This document shows positions 1 to 5,718 of a stretch of 5,945 nucleotides of DNA, one piece after another. Origin of the DNA: Chloroflexota bacterium (GTDB taxonomy: Bacteria; Chloroflexota; Dehalococcoidia; Tepidiformales; Tepidiformaceae); the NCBI GenBank assembly GCA_025350285.1, contig JANXYE010000337.1:1-5945 (forward strand). The letters are read 5' to 3'. Position 1 is the stretch's first letter; the number at the start of each line of letters is the position of its first letter. Under the pieces are notes generated by a model, which saw nothing but the letters and a program-made list of their open reading frames with translations, did no database searches and had not been told where the DNA came from. The translations under genes were made by a program, and so were the position numbers.

Positions 1-30
1 TCTCCCGCTGACTGCCACGGCGACCGTCGT

Positions 31-133
31 AAAGACCGCTCCTTCCAGTCGCGGCTAGGACAGATTCGTGTCGGCTCTCGGGCGGAGCTTCGGAACCAAC
101 AATCCTAGCCGCGACGGATACGGAGCGGTCTTT
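31..133. repeat. 103-base imperfect inverted repeat (long foldback hairpin)
   Basis: Bases 31-42 (AAAGACCGCTCC) are the exact reverse complement of 122-133. Bases 48-60 (GTCGCGGCTAGGA) are the exact reverse complement of 103-115. Between the two arms, 44-46 can pair with 116-118, leaving A47 bulged and a small internal loop at 43 / 119-121. About 28 base pairs therefore close a loop of 42 bases (61-102). Each strand's 3' arm ends in TTT, so the element could act as a bidirectional terminator or RNA processing site between an unseen gene on the left and the lipoprotein gene. The large loop and the lack of a longer T run are unusual for a simple terminator. A dispersed palindromic repeat or a miniature foldback element is the alternative. 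No target-site duplication was seen at its ends. The structure is directly visible; its role is inference. Confidence 0.8.
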
Positions 134-323
134 GGGAGCCCCTTGGCGAGGCGGCCGGCTCCAGGTCGGTGCCCACTCATCGTGCAAAAATCTGACGCAC
201 ACGCTCCCGGCACGTTTCGGCGATAGGGCGGACAGAGCCGCCCGGCTCCCGCGTGCAATCGCAGGCTCGGCTTGACCTCGCACTGACCGACCATTGCGAG
301 CGCTCGCGCTACTCTGAGTCGAT
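134..323. other. Intergenic leader with short palindromes, no gene recognised
   Basis: No credible coding region was seen here. The stretch holds GAGCC-GCCC-GGCTC (235-248), a near-perfect hairpin, and GGAGCC (135-140) facing GGCTCC (157-162). It also holds the perfect 12-base palindrome GCGAGCGCTCGC (296-307), which ends 16 bases before the lipoprotein start codon. TTGACC at 272-277 resembles a -35 box, but no good -10 box follows at normal spacing, so a promoter is only suspected. The lipoprotein start lacks a strong Shine-Dalgarno sequence. The palindromes could bind a dimeric regulator or simply reflect high GC content. Confidence 0.4.
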
Positions 324-1424
324 ATGAGCCGAAACCTGCCCCTCGTCGCCGCCGCTATCCCCCTCGTCGCGCTCCTCTTCGTCGCATGCGGAGGCACCGG
401 CAGCGGCACACCGAAGACAACGGCGGTGGACACTTCCGCCGCCGCCGTACAGTCCGGGCCGGACGGGCGCGTCATTCCCCAATGCGTGGACCTGACAACG
501 TCGCCGCCGCCATCGAAAGACTTCCCGCCGTCCGCCAACCCCGCCGCGAACATCCCGGAGAGTCAGCGGAACCAGGTGAACCTCGTCGTCGCGGGGCTCG
601 ACTTCTACGCGGGTGGGGAGAATAACTTCGTCTTCGCCATCACCAATAAGCAGGACTTGCCTCAGGGCGGCGCCAAGGTTCGGGTCACGATTTACGACCT
701 GAAAGACCCAACGAAGCCCGCGCCGTACTGCCAGGGAGGGGCGATTCAGAGCGCTCCCGGCGTCGGGCCCGAGCGCGTCCACGTACACGGCGACGGTTCG
801 AATCACACCCACGGCGGCCAGGACCAGAGCCGCGTCGCCTATTACATCCGCGTCAAGTTTAGCCACGCGGGAGGATGGGGCATCGCCGCCGAGACGATCC
901 TTTCGGACGGCACGAAGGGCACGGCGAGCGTCGGCTTCGATGTCGCGGCCAAGCCCGGCATCCCGGCGCCAGGCATGCCCGCGCTCAAGAGCGACAACCT
1001 GACGAAGAAAGACGTGACGAAGATCTCGGAGATCGACTCCGGCGAACCTGCGAACGACATGCACGAGGTGAAGATCAAGGATGCGATCGCGGCGGGGCGA
1101 CCGCTCGTGATCGTGTTCGCCACCCCGGCGTTCTGCACGTCGCGCTTCTGCGGGCCGGTGACGGACGAAGTCGCGACGCTCAACGACAAGTACAAAGACA
1201 AGGTGGACTTCGTCCACATCGAAATCTGGCGGGACTTCGCTTCGAAAAGCGTGAACACAACCGCTCGGGAGTGGCTCATCCGGCCGGACGGAAATCTCAC
1301 GGAGCCGTACGTCTACGTCATCGATAAGAACGGCATCATCTATGACCGCTTCGAAGGCCCGGCCGCGGCGAACCTGCTGGAGCCAGAAGTGCAGGCGCTG
1401 ATCGCGGGGGCGACCTACCAGTAG
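324..1424 (+). CDS. Secreted lipoprotein with His-rich loop and CxxxxC thioredoxin-like domain
   Basis: This 366-residue protein is predicted to be exported and lipid-anchored. Residues 4-21 form a hydrophobic signal peptide ending in a lipobox (FVAC), with Cys22 as the lipidation site. A Gly/Thr/Ser/Pro-rich linker (about 23-80) follows. Residues about 84-207 look like a beta-sandwich resembling YtkA/FixH-type or other Ig-like domains. Inside it lies a His-rich loop, HVHGDGSNHTH (153-163), a plausible metal site. Residues about 245-362 look like a thioredoxin/redoxin fold: a strand (LVIVFATPAF), then Cys271-TSRF-Cys276, then the late strand YVYVIDKNGIIYDRFEG (329-345). The two cysteines are four residues apart, the spacing of the peroxidatic and resolving cysteines in PrxQ/BCP peroxiredoxins, rather than the CxxC of thioredoxin. 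It may reduce, shuttle thiols or handle metal on the outer face of the membrane; the substrate is unknown. The ATG was chosen because it directly precedes the signal peptide, although no strong ribosome-binding site is seen. It is a single gene, convergent with scpB. Confidence 0.9.
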   Translation: MSRNLPLVAAAIPLVALLFVACGGTGSGTPKTTAVDTSAAAVQSGPDGRVIPQCVDLTTSPPPSKDFPPSANPAANIPESQRNQVNLVVAGLDFYAGGENNFVFAITNKQDLPQGGAKVRVTIYDLKDPTKPAPYCQGGAIQSAPGVGPERVHVHGDGSNHTHGGQDQSRVAYYIRVKFSHAGGWGIAAETILSDGTKGTASVGFDVAAKPGIPAPGMPALKSDNLTKKDVTKISEIDSGEPANDMHEVKIKDAIAAGRPLVIVFATPAFCTSRFCGPVTDEVATLNDKYKDKVDFVHIEIWRDFASKSVNTTAREWLIRPDGNLTEPYVYVIDKNGIIYDRFEGPAAANLLEPEVQALIAGATYQ

Positions 1425-1550
1425 CCCTCACCCCGGGGGCAAGGCTCTGGAGAGGTTCAGCTCCGCCCTGCGCCCACAGGTGGCGCGGCTACGGTGGAGC
1501 GAGCGCGGGCTAACGGCCAATGGCCCGGCGGTGGTGCCGGGGGGCCGGAG
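1425..1550. terminator. Convergent intergenic gap with two GC-rich hairpins, possible terminators
   Basis: This gap separates the ends of the lipoprotein gene (plus) and scpB (minus). Bases 1468-1474 can pair with 1482-1488 (CTGCGCC / GGCGCGG, one G-U pair, 7-base loop). Bases 1524-1529 (CCCGGC) pair perfectly with 1536-1541 (GCCGGG) around a 6-base loop, starting 10 bases past the scpB stop. GGCCA-A-TGGCC (1515-1525) adjoins the second hairpin. None is followed by a T run on either strand, so intrinsic termination is uncertain. Rho-dependent termination or RNA end protection is equally possible. Confidence 0.35.
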
Positions 1551-2120
1551 TCACAGCGGGTCGGTGAGGAGCTCGTCCTCTTCGACGGGCAGCGGGGGCA
1601 AGTCCCGCGGGCTGGCGATACCGAAGTGTTCGAGGAAGCGCATCGTCGTGCGGTACAGCTTGGCGCGGCCTGCGCCTTCGCTCGTCCCTGAGTGTTCGAC
1701 CAAGCCGCGCGCTTCGAGCGTGTTCACGAGCTTGTCGCTGTTCGTCCCGCGGATTGATTCGACCTCGGCGCGTGAGCAAGGCTGACGGTAGGCGATGATC
1801 GTCAGCACCTCGAGGGCGGCGCGAGACAGTTTCTGCCCTGGCGCGAGCCCGAGCAGCGCGTCGATGTACCCCGCATACTCGGGGGCGGTGACGATCTGGT
1901 ACTTCTGGCCATCCTCCATGACACGCAGGCCACGCGCCTCGTAGTCGGCCGCGAGGCGGCCAAGCGCCTTGCGCGCGGTTGTCTCGCCGACACCTACGGC
2001 CGCCGCCAGCGTGCCAAGGCTCAAGGGCTCTTCGGCCACGAAGAGGAGCGATTCGAACACCCAGGGGAGTTCGTTGTTTGGGGGAGGCGTGCGCTTCGCG
2101 GGGGCGGCGGGTTCGCTCAC
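1551..2120 (-). CDS. scpB: Segregation and condensation protein B (ScpB)
   Basis: ScpB is the winged-helix (kleisin-associated, KITE-type) subunit of the bacterial SMC-ScpAB condensin. It binds the kleisin ScpA as a dimer and supports chromosome compaction and segregation. The 189-residue protein has a short Pro/Ala-rich start, then a first winged-helix domain (about 18-85, with ESLLFVAEEPLSLGTLA). The second domain (about 95-168) carries the family hallmark LSRAALEVLTIIAYRQP (98-114), followed by SRAEVESIRG, a paired wing with the RGLVEHSG turn, and LYRTTMRFLEHFGI near the end. Length matches the family. The start is GTG at 2120. Its first base plus the next three (GTGA, 2120-2117) contain the amaP stop codon, and GGAGG (2129-2125) lies four bases upstream, a rather short spacing. 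An ATG four bases upstream is out of frame. It is the last gene of the minus-strand cluster. Its usual partner genes scpA and smc are not in the window. Confidence 0.95.
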   Translation of the reverse strand: MSEPAAPAKRTPPPNNELPWVFESLLFVAEEPLSLGTLAAAVGVGETTARKALGRLAADYEARGLRVMEDGQKYQIVTAPEYAGYIDALLGLAPGQKLSRAALEVLTIIAYRQPCSRAEVESIRGTNSDKLVNTLEARGLVEHSGTSEGAGRAKLYRTTMRFLEHFGIASPRDLPPLPVEEDELLTDPL

Positions 2121-2797
2121 TCATCCTCCGGGCGGGCCGAACCGGCGGGCGCGACAGATGGCGCCGGCGCTGGCGCGGGCGGCGGTTGCGACGGGCCAGC
2201 CATCGCCAGGGCCACGCCAGCCGGGCGCTGAGCCACCACCGGCCGTTCCGCGAACTCTTCGTAGCTCACCTGGATGCCAGGCCTGTTCACATGCGTGAGC
2301 CCGACGCGCTCCTTGAGGGTCTCGATTGTGTGATGGACGACGGCCGCGCTGACGTGCGCAACATGCGCCGACGGCTCAATGACGACCGTGACGTCGGGTT
2401 GGATAATGCCGGAGACCATGCTCACGCTGGCCCACGCCTGGCGGACATCCGGGAGGCGTTCGAGTTCGTCTTCGAGCAGCGATTCGAGCGATTCGGCGGA
2501 CACTTCGACGATCGTGCCACTTGCCTGGCGCAGGCGGAAGACGCCGCGGCGGGCCTTCGCGGCGGGGAAGATGGCGACCAGCATCGTTATCACGCCGAAC
2601 ATCGCGACGACCCAGAGGAGCAGGATGAAGGCGCCCTTTTCGCTTTCGCCCGATGTAATGGACGACACGAAACGGAAGCCGCGGAGATCGACATCAAGCT
2701 GCCGCTCCTGGTCCCAGGCGAGGAGCGCGAGCGCCCCGCAGACCGCGATCAGGAGCGAGCTGTAGAAGGCGAGCAGCCAGCGGTGGAGGGTCGTCAT
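2117..2797 (-). CDS. amaP: AmaP-like membrane protein with Asp23-type domain
   Basis: The 226-residue protein has two membrane segments (about 7-27 and 56-77) separated by a short loop. A soluble region (about 92-182) with GTIVEVSAESLESLLEDEL, PDVTVVIEP and NRPGIQVSYEE then resembles the Asp23/Gls24-related domain of AmaP. In Firmicutes, AmaP anchors the alkaline-shock protein Asp23 at the membrane and is linked to cell-envelope stress. The last ~40 residues (185-226) form a Pro/Ala-rich, probably disordered tail not needed for the core fold. The chosen start is the ATG at 2797, which overlaps the mtaB stop (ATGA, 2797-2794). It has GGGAG (2809-2805) seven bases upstream and leads directly into the first membrane helix. 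A longer in-frame reading to 2965 would run through mtaB coding sequence and is rejected. The stop overlaps the scpB start. No Asp23 gene is present in the window. The family call rests on topology plus the domain pattern; the symbol is a family-level assignment. Confidence 0.8.
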   Translation of the reverse strand: MTTLHRWLLAFYSSLLIAVCGALALLAWDQERQLDVDLRGFRFVSSITSGESEKGAFILLLWVVAMFGVITMLVAIFPAAKARRGVFRLRQASGTIVEVSAESLESLLEDELERLPDVRQAWASVSMVSGIIQPDVTVVIEPSAHVAHVSAAVVHHTIETLKERVGLTHVNRPGIQVSYEEFAERPVVAQRPAGVALAMAGPSQPPPAPAPAPSVAPAGSARPEDE

Positions 2798-4074
2798 GCG
2801 GCGGCTCCCACGGGCAGGCCGCGCATGCCTTCGCCGAGCAAGGGCCCGAGGACCACCGGCGTGACGCGGTTGCGCATTCCCTCGCCGGGCATGATGACGC
2901 CGATGTAGTTGTCGGTGTGGCCAAACCAGGCCGCCGCGCCATCGAGTTCGCGTTCCGTCTCCCAAAGCACGGGCCGGACCGCACCCGCGTGGCGCAGGCG
3001 AAACGTCTCGGAGAGGCGCTTGCCGAGCGCGAGGAGTTCGGCGACGCGCTCCTTTCGCACGTCCGGGGCAACCTGGCCGGGCATGCGGGCAGCGGCCGTG
3101 CGTTGACGTTGCGAGTAGGGGAAGGTGTGCACCCGCGCGAACCCAACTTCGCGGCAGAGCGAAAGCGTATCGGCGAAGTCGGCGTCCGTTTCGCCGGGGA
3201 AGCCCGCGATGAGGTCGGTCGTGATGGCCGCGGCTGGCACGGCGGCGCGGATGCGTTCGGCGGCGAGGAGGAAGTCTCGGCGGCTGTAGCGGCGGCGCAT
3301 CGCTCTCAGGGTAGCGTCGCTGCCGCTCTGGAGGGCGAGGTGGAAGTGCGGCATCAGGCGCGGATCAGCCCAGAGCGCGAGCAGGTCCGGCGTGATGTCC
3401 TGGGGCTGCAAGGAGCTGAAGCGGATGCGAGCCACCTCGGTGTCTTCGAGGATTGCGGCGATGAGCTGGTGCGGACGCAGCGGCTCCGAAAGGTCTCGTC
3501 CCCAGGCGCCGAGTTGCGTACCGGTGACGACAGACTCGCGGGCACCGGCCTCCACGGCGAGCGCAATCTCGCGGCAGACCGCTTCGGGGGTACGGGACTC
3601 TTCGCGGCCACGCGTGCGGGGGACGATGCAGAAGGCGCAGACATCGTTGCAGCCTTCCTGCACCTTGACGAACGTACGGGTGTGGAGGGCCGGCGCGGCG
3701 GTCGTGACCGGCTCGGACGTCACCTGCGCGGCGAAGAAGTCGAGCAGCGCGGCTTTGTCGGCGTCTCGCGTACCGGCCACGAAGTCGGCGCCGAGCTCGC
3801 GCGCTGCATCGAAGCCGGCGCTTTGCGGAAAACAGCCCATGACCGCGACGGCCGCGCCCGGCGACATCCGCCGGACCGAGCGGATCAGCCGCCGCGACTT
3901 CCGGTCGGCGACATGCGTGACGGAGCAGGTGTTCACGACGACGGCCTGCGCTTCGCAGACCTGATCGACGACCTCGAACCCGGCCGCGCGCAAGCCGCGC
4001 GCGATCTGTTCGCTATCCGCGAGGTTGAGCTTGCACCCGAGCGTAAGGACGGAGGCGATTGGCCGGGAGGTCAT
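2794..4074 (-). CDS. mtaB: tRNA (N6-threonylcarbamoyladenosine-37-C2)-methylthiotransferase MtaB
   Basis: MtaB is a radical-SAM methylthiotransferase. It converts t6A to ms2t6A at position 37 of tRNAs that read ANN codons, using two [4Fe-4S] clusters and S-adenosylmethionine. In this 426-residue protein the N-terminal UPF0004 domain supplies Cys14 (TLGCKLN), Cys50 (NTCSVT) and Cys81 (MGCF) for the auxiliary cluster. The radical-SAM motif is Cys142-x3-Cys146-x2-Cys149 (EGCNDVCAFC). CSVTHVADRKSRRLIR (50-65) is the MtaB-type signature rather than MiaB or RimO. HLALQSGSD (245-253), DLIAGFPGET (287-296) and the FPYSQRQRTAAARMPGQV stretch are further family blocks. The end (about 365-420) fits a TRAM RNA-binding domain. 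Length is normal. The ATG at 4074 was chosen because it places TLGCKLN ten residues from the start, as usual. A TTG at 4116 would add 14 residues. Neither has a clear Shine-Dalgarno sequence. The gene follows the LLM oxidoreductase by 65 bases, and its stop overlaps amaP. Confidence 0.96.
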   Translation of the reverse strand: MTSRPIASVLTLGCKLNLADSEQIARGLRAAGFEVVDQVCEAQAVVVNTCSVTHVADRKSRRLIRSVRRMSPGAAVAVMGCFPQSAGFDAARELGADFVAGTRDADKAALLDFFAAQVTSEPVTTAAPALHTRTFVKVQEGCNDVCAFCIVPRTRGREESRTPEAVCREIALAVEAGARESVVTGTQLGAWGRDLSEPLRPHQLIAAILEDTEVARIRFSSLQPQDITPDLLALWADPRLMPHFHLALQSGSDATLRAMRRRYSRRDFLLAAERIRAAVPAAAITTDLIAGFPGETDADFADTLSLCREVGFARVHTFPYSQRQRTAAARMPGQVAPDVRKERVAELLALGKRLSETFRLRHAGAVRPVLWETERELDGAAAWFGHTDNYIGVIMPGEGMRNRVTPVVLGPLLGEGMRGLPVGAAA

Positions 4075-4139
4075 CGCTGGTGATGGTAACGCCAAGGCGG
4101 GAAAGCGGAAGGTCAAGGAGGCCGAGTTCTGAGGAGTGC

Positions 4140-5072
4140 TTACTTGAAGTGCGGGAGCACCGTGTCCGCAAAGAGCTTCGCGGGCTCGATCGTGGTCCGG
4201 CCGAAGAACTCCATGATGAAGTGCGTACAGCCGAGGTCGATGTGCTTCTGGATCTGGCGGCGGACCGTCTCGGGGCTGCCGGCGATGGCGAGCGGGCCGG
4301 TCGGGTCACCCATGTGACCGCCGAAGACCTTCTTGGCCGTGTCGATCATCGGACCGGCGGAGGCATCGTCCGGGGCGATCGTCACGAGGCACTGCTGGCT
4401 GATCGTGATCTCGCCGCGCGGGCGCCCCACGGTGTCGCAATGCTCGTGGAGCTTGGCGATCTTCCGTTCGAGTTCGCCCTGCTGGCCAGCGAGGTTGTTC
4501 CAGATGTTCGCTTCGCGGGCGGCCAGCTTCATGGTCACTTTTTCGCCCGCGCCACCGATCAGGATCGGGATTTGGCGCGGCGGCTTCGGTTCGCAGACCA
4601 GCCGGTTCGTCTGGATATACTTGCCTTCGAAGGTGACTTCGGGTTCGCTCCACATCCGCTTGAAGAGCGAAACGGTCTCGCGCAGCTGGCCGAGGCGTTC
4701 GCGCGTATCAAGAAAGGGCACGCCGAAGTCGGTGAACTCGCGTGGCATCCAGCCTGCGCCGAGCCCGGCCACGATGCGACCCCCGGCGATGTTGTCGATG
4801 GTCGCGATGGTCTTGCCGAGCTGGGCTGGGTTGCGCATGCCCGCCGGGGTCACGAGCGTGCCGATTTCGACCTTCGAGGTGATGGCGGCGACGGCCGAGA
4901 TGAGGGACCAGGCCTCCATGATCGGGATAGTTGGGGATTGCGGGCCGTAAAGGTGGTCGCAGACCCAGAGGGAGTCGAAACCCATCGCTTCGAATTCGAG
5001 CGATGCGGTCTTTGTTTCTTCCCAGGTGCGCTTTATCTGGGGGATGGTTACGCCGAAATGGACGTTGGACAT
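4140..5072 (-). CDS. LLM-class F420-type oxidoreductase
   Basis: This 310-residue protein belongs to the luciferase-like monooxygenase (LLM) superfamily, a single TIM-barrel fold that uses reduced FMN or, in this subgroup, the deazaflavin F420. Blocks seen in order: MGFDSLWVCDHLYG (30-43); a strand and phosphate-binding region with EIGTLVTPAGMRNPAQLGK (69-87); TIDNIAGGRIVAGLGAGW (91-108); a REFTDFGVPF turn (111-120); PILIGGAGEKVTMKLAAREA (169-188); and AGSPETVRRQI (264-274). This order matches F420-dependent LLM enzymes. F420 rather than FMN is inferred from subfamily resemblance. The substrate cannot be read from sequence and an oxidative or reductive role is open. The ATG has a strong GGAGGT (5084-5079) six bases upstream. 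It is 69 bases downstream of the membrane-protein gene and 65 bases before mtaB, so co-transcription is likely but not shown. No neighbour suggests a pathway. Confidence 0.92.
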   Translation of the reverse strand: MSNVHFGVTIPQIKRTWEETKTASLEFEAMGFDSLWVCDHLYGPQSPTIPIMEAWSLISAVAAITSKVEIGTLVTPAGMRNPAQLGKTIATIDNIAGGRIVAGLGAGWMPREFTDFGVPFLDTRERLGQLRETVSLFKRMWSEPEVTFEGKYIQTNRLVCEPKPPRQIPILIGGAGEKVTMKLAAREANIWNNLAGQQGELERKIAKLHEHCDTVGRPRGEITISQQCLVTIAPDDASAGPMIDTAKKVFGGHMGDPTGPLAIAGSPETVRRQIQKHIDLGCTHFIMEFFGRTTIEPAKLFADTVLPHFK

Positions 5073-5078
5073 GGTGGA

Positions 5079-5089
5079 ACCTCCGGAGG
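5079..5089 (-). promoter_or_regulatory. Strong ribosome-binding site of the LLM gene within a palindrome
   Basis: On the minus strand GGAGGT (5084-5079) lies six bases before the ATG at 5072 and fixes that start. It sits inside CCTCCGGAGG, a perfect 10-base palindrome. The same 11 bases (plus strand ACCTCCGGAGG) recur at 5626-5636 in front of the next upstream gene. Pairing within the palindrome could partly mask the ribosome-binding site. Confidence 0.75.
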
Positions 5090-5141
5090 GCAGTGGCGGG
5101 GAGCTTAACGGAAATAGCGGGCAGGCGTTAGGCGAGAGCGG

Positions 5142-5621
5142 CTAGAACGCGCCTTCGCGGCCGAGGACCATGAGCAGAGCGATGCCGAAGGTACTCAGGC
5201 CGACGATGCCGCCGAACATCTGCATGCGCTTCTGGTAAGGCGCGTAGGCCTCCGGGAGCGGGCCGTTGTCGGGCGCGCCTTCGAGCGCGGCGATGCCGGC
5301 GTCGGTGTCGCGGCGAAGGATAGAGACGGCGATACCAACGGCGGCGACGTACCAAACGATGGAGATCATGAGCCAGACCGGCATGTCGTCTTTGTAGTCC
5401 CGCTGGTCGCTGAAGAGGAGCGCGAGGCCGAAAATGAAGATGAGCGCCATCGCCGGGTAGACGAAGAAGGTATTCGTGCGCTTGATCGCCTGAAGGGCGA
5501 AGCGCGTGACTCCAGCCCCCTGGCGTTCGGCGAAAGACTGGATGAAGGGATAAGCGAAGGTCGCGCCAAGCGCGATCACAGACGCGATGTGGAGAAAGAG
5601 CAGGATGCGATAACTGGCCAA
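5142..5621 (-). CDS. Small four-helix membrane protein, DUF2269-like
   Basis: This 159-residue integral membrane protein has four hydrophobic segments at about 5-25, 52-70, 82-101 and 133-153. The first carries a His (LLFLHIASVIALGATF), in the pattern of DUF2269-type predicted membrane proteins. A charged loop follows helix 1 (AERQGAGVTRFALQAIKR, 31-48) and a long hydrophilic loop lies between helices 3 and 4 (102-132). The function of the family is not established. The start is taken as TTG at 5621, because GGAGGT (5631-5626) lies four bases upstream and the first membrane helix begins at once. The reading frame stays open to an ATG at 5789. Those 56 extra residues are Arg/Pro/Ser-rich, cover the intergenic region and overlap the start of the divergent gene, so they are unlikely to be translated. 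It is the first gene of the minus-strand run, 69 bases before the LLM gene. The DUF assignment is tentative; the membrane topology is clear. Confidence 0.82.
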   Translation of the reverse strand: MASYRILLFLHIASVIALGATFAYPFIQSFAERQGAGVTRFALQAIKRTNTFFVYPAMALIFIFGLALLFSDQRDYKDDMPVWLMISIVWYVAAVGIAVSILRRDTDAGIAALEGAPDNGPLPEAYAPYQKRMQMFGGIVGLSTFGIALLMVLGREGAF

Positions 5622-5718
5622 GAAGACCTCCGGAGGCTGGGGGCATGATACATGGCGGCCGCCAGGGTGGGATCGGGGCCAGGTTCGAAGCCGTACGATG
5701 GATCGGAAGGATCGCGGA
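5622..5718. promoter_or_regulatory. Divergent intergenic region with probable back-to-back promoters
   Basis: This 97-base gap separates the divergent membrane-protein genes, so promoters in both directions are expected. On the minus strand TATCAT (5650-5645) is a one-mismatch -10 box about 14 bases upstream of the ribosome-binding site, but no TTGACA-like -35 is found at the right spacing. The perfect 12-base palindrome TGGCGGCCGCCA (5653-5664) lies just upstream of that -10 box and is a candidate operator. On the plus strand TACGAT (5694-5699) is a weak -10 candidate. GGAAGG (5705-5710) is a good ribosome-binding site for the gene at 5719. Confidence 0.35.
5626..5636 (-). promoter_or_regulatory. 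Ribosome-binding site that sets the TTG start of the membrane-protein gene
   Basis: On the minus strand GGAGGT (5631-5626) precedes TTG (5621-5619) by four bases. It is the only strong Shine-Dalgarno match in this region. It lies in the same CCTCCGGAGGT palindrome as the one before the LLM gene. Confidence 0.7.

Noticed and set aside
1..108. Open frame from the left edge to a TAG at 106-108 (and another frame ending at 58)
   Set aside because: Only 35 or 18 codons are visible, there is no recognisable sequence, and both run into the foldback arms. A tail of an upstream gene cannot be excluded but cannot be supported.
31..133. Foldback considered as a T-box or other named riboswitch
   Set aside because: No conserved T-box or other riboswitch core sequence was recognised in or around it, so only the structure is reported.
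55..294. 79-codon minus-strand open frame in the leader region
   Set aside because: Composition is Arg/Pro/Gly-rich with no family resemblance, it overlaps the foldback, and nothing supports translation.
795..806. GGTTCGAATC, a tRNA T-arm-like string
   Set aside because: It lies inside the lipoprotein frame with no acceptor, D or anticodon arms around it. A similar string near 5683 fails for the same reason.
309..1217. 302-codon minus-strand open frame opposite the lipoprotein gene
   Set aside because: Arg/Asp/Val-rich shadow of a GC-rich gene. The plus-strand frame has a signal peptide, lipobox and domain structure.
1979..2908. 309-codon plus-strand open frame opposite scpB and amaP
   Set aside because: It spans two real minus-strand genes, is low-complexity Arg-rich, and has no recognisable domain.
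2917..4083. 388-codon plus-strand open frame opposite mtaB
   Set aside because: The minus strand encodes a full MtaB with all six cluster cysteines. The opposite frame is Arg/Gly/Glu-rich shadow without motifs.
4059..5108. 349-codon plus-strand open frame opposite the LLM gene
   Set aside because: The minus strand has a complete LLM protein with a strong ribosome-binding site. The opposite frame is an Arg/Asp/Gly-rich shadow.
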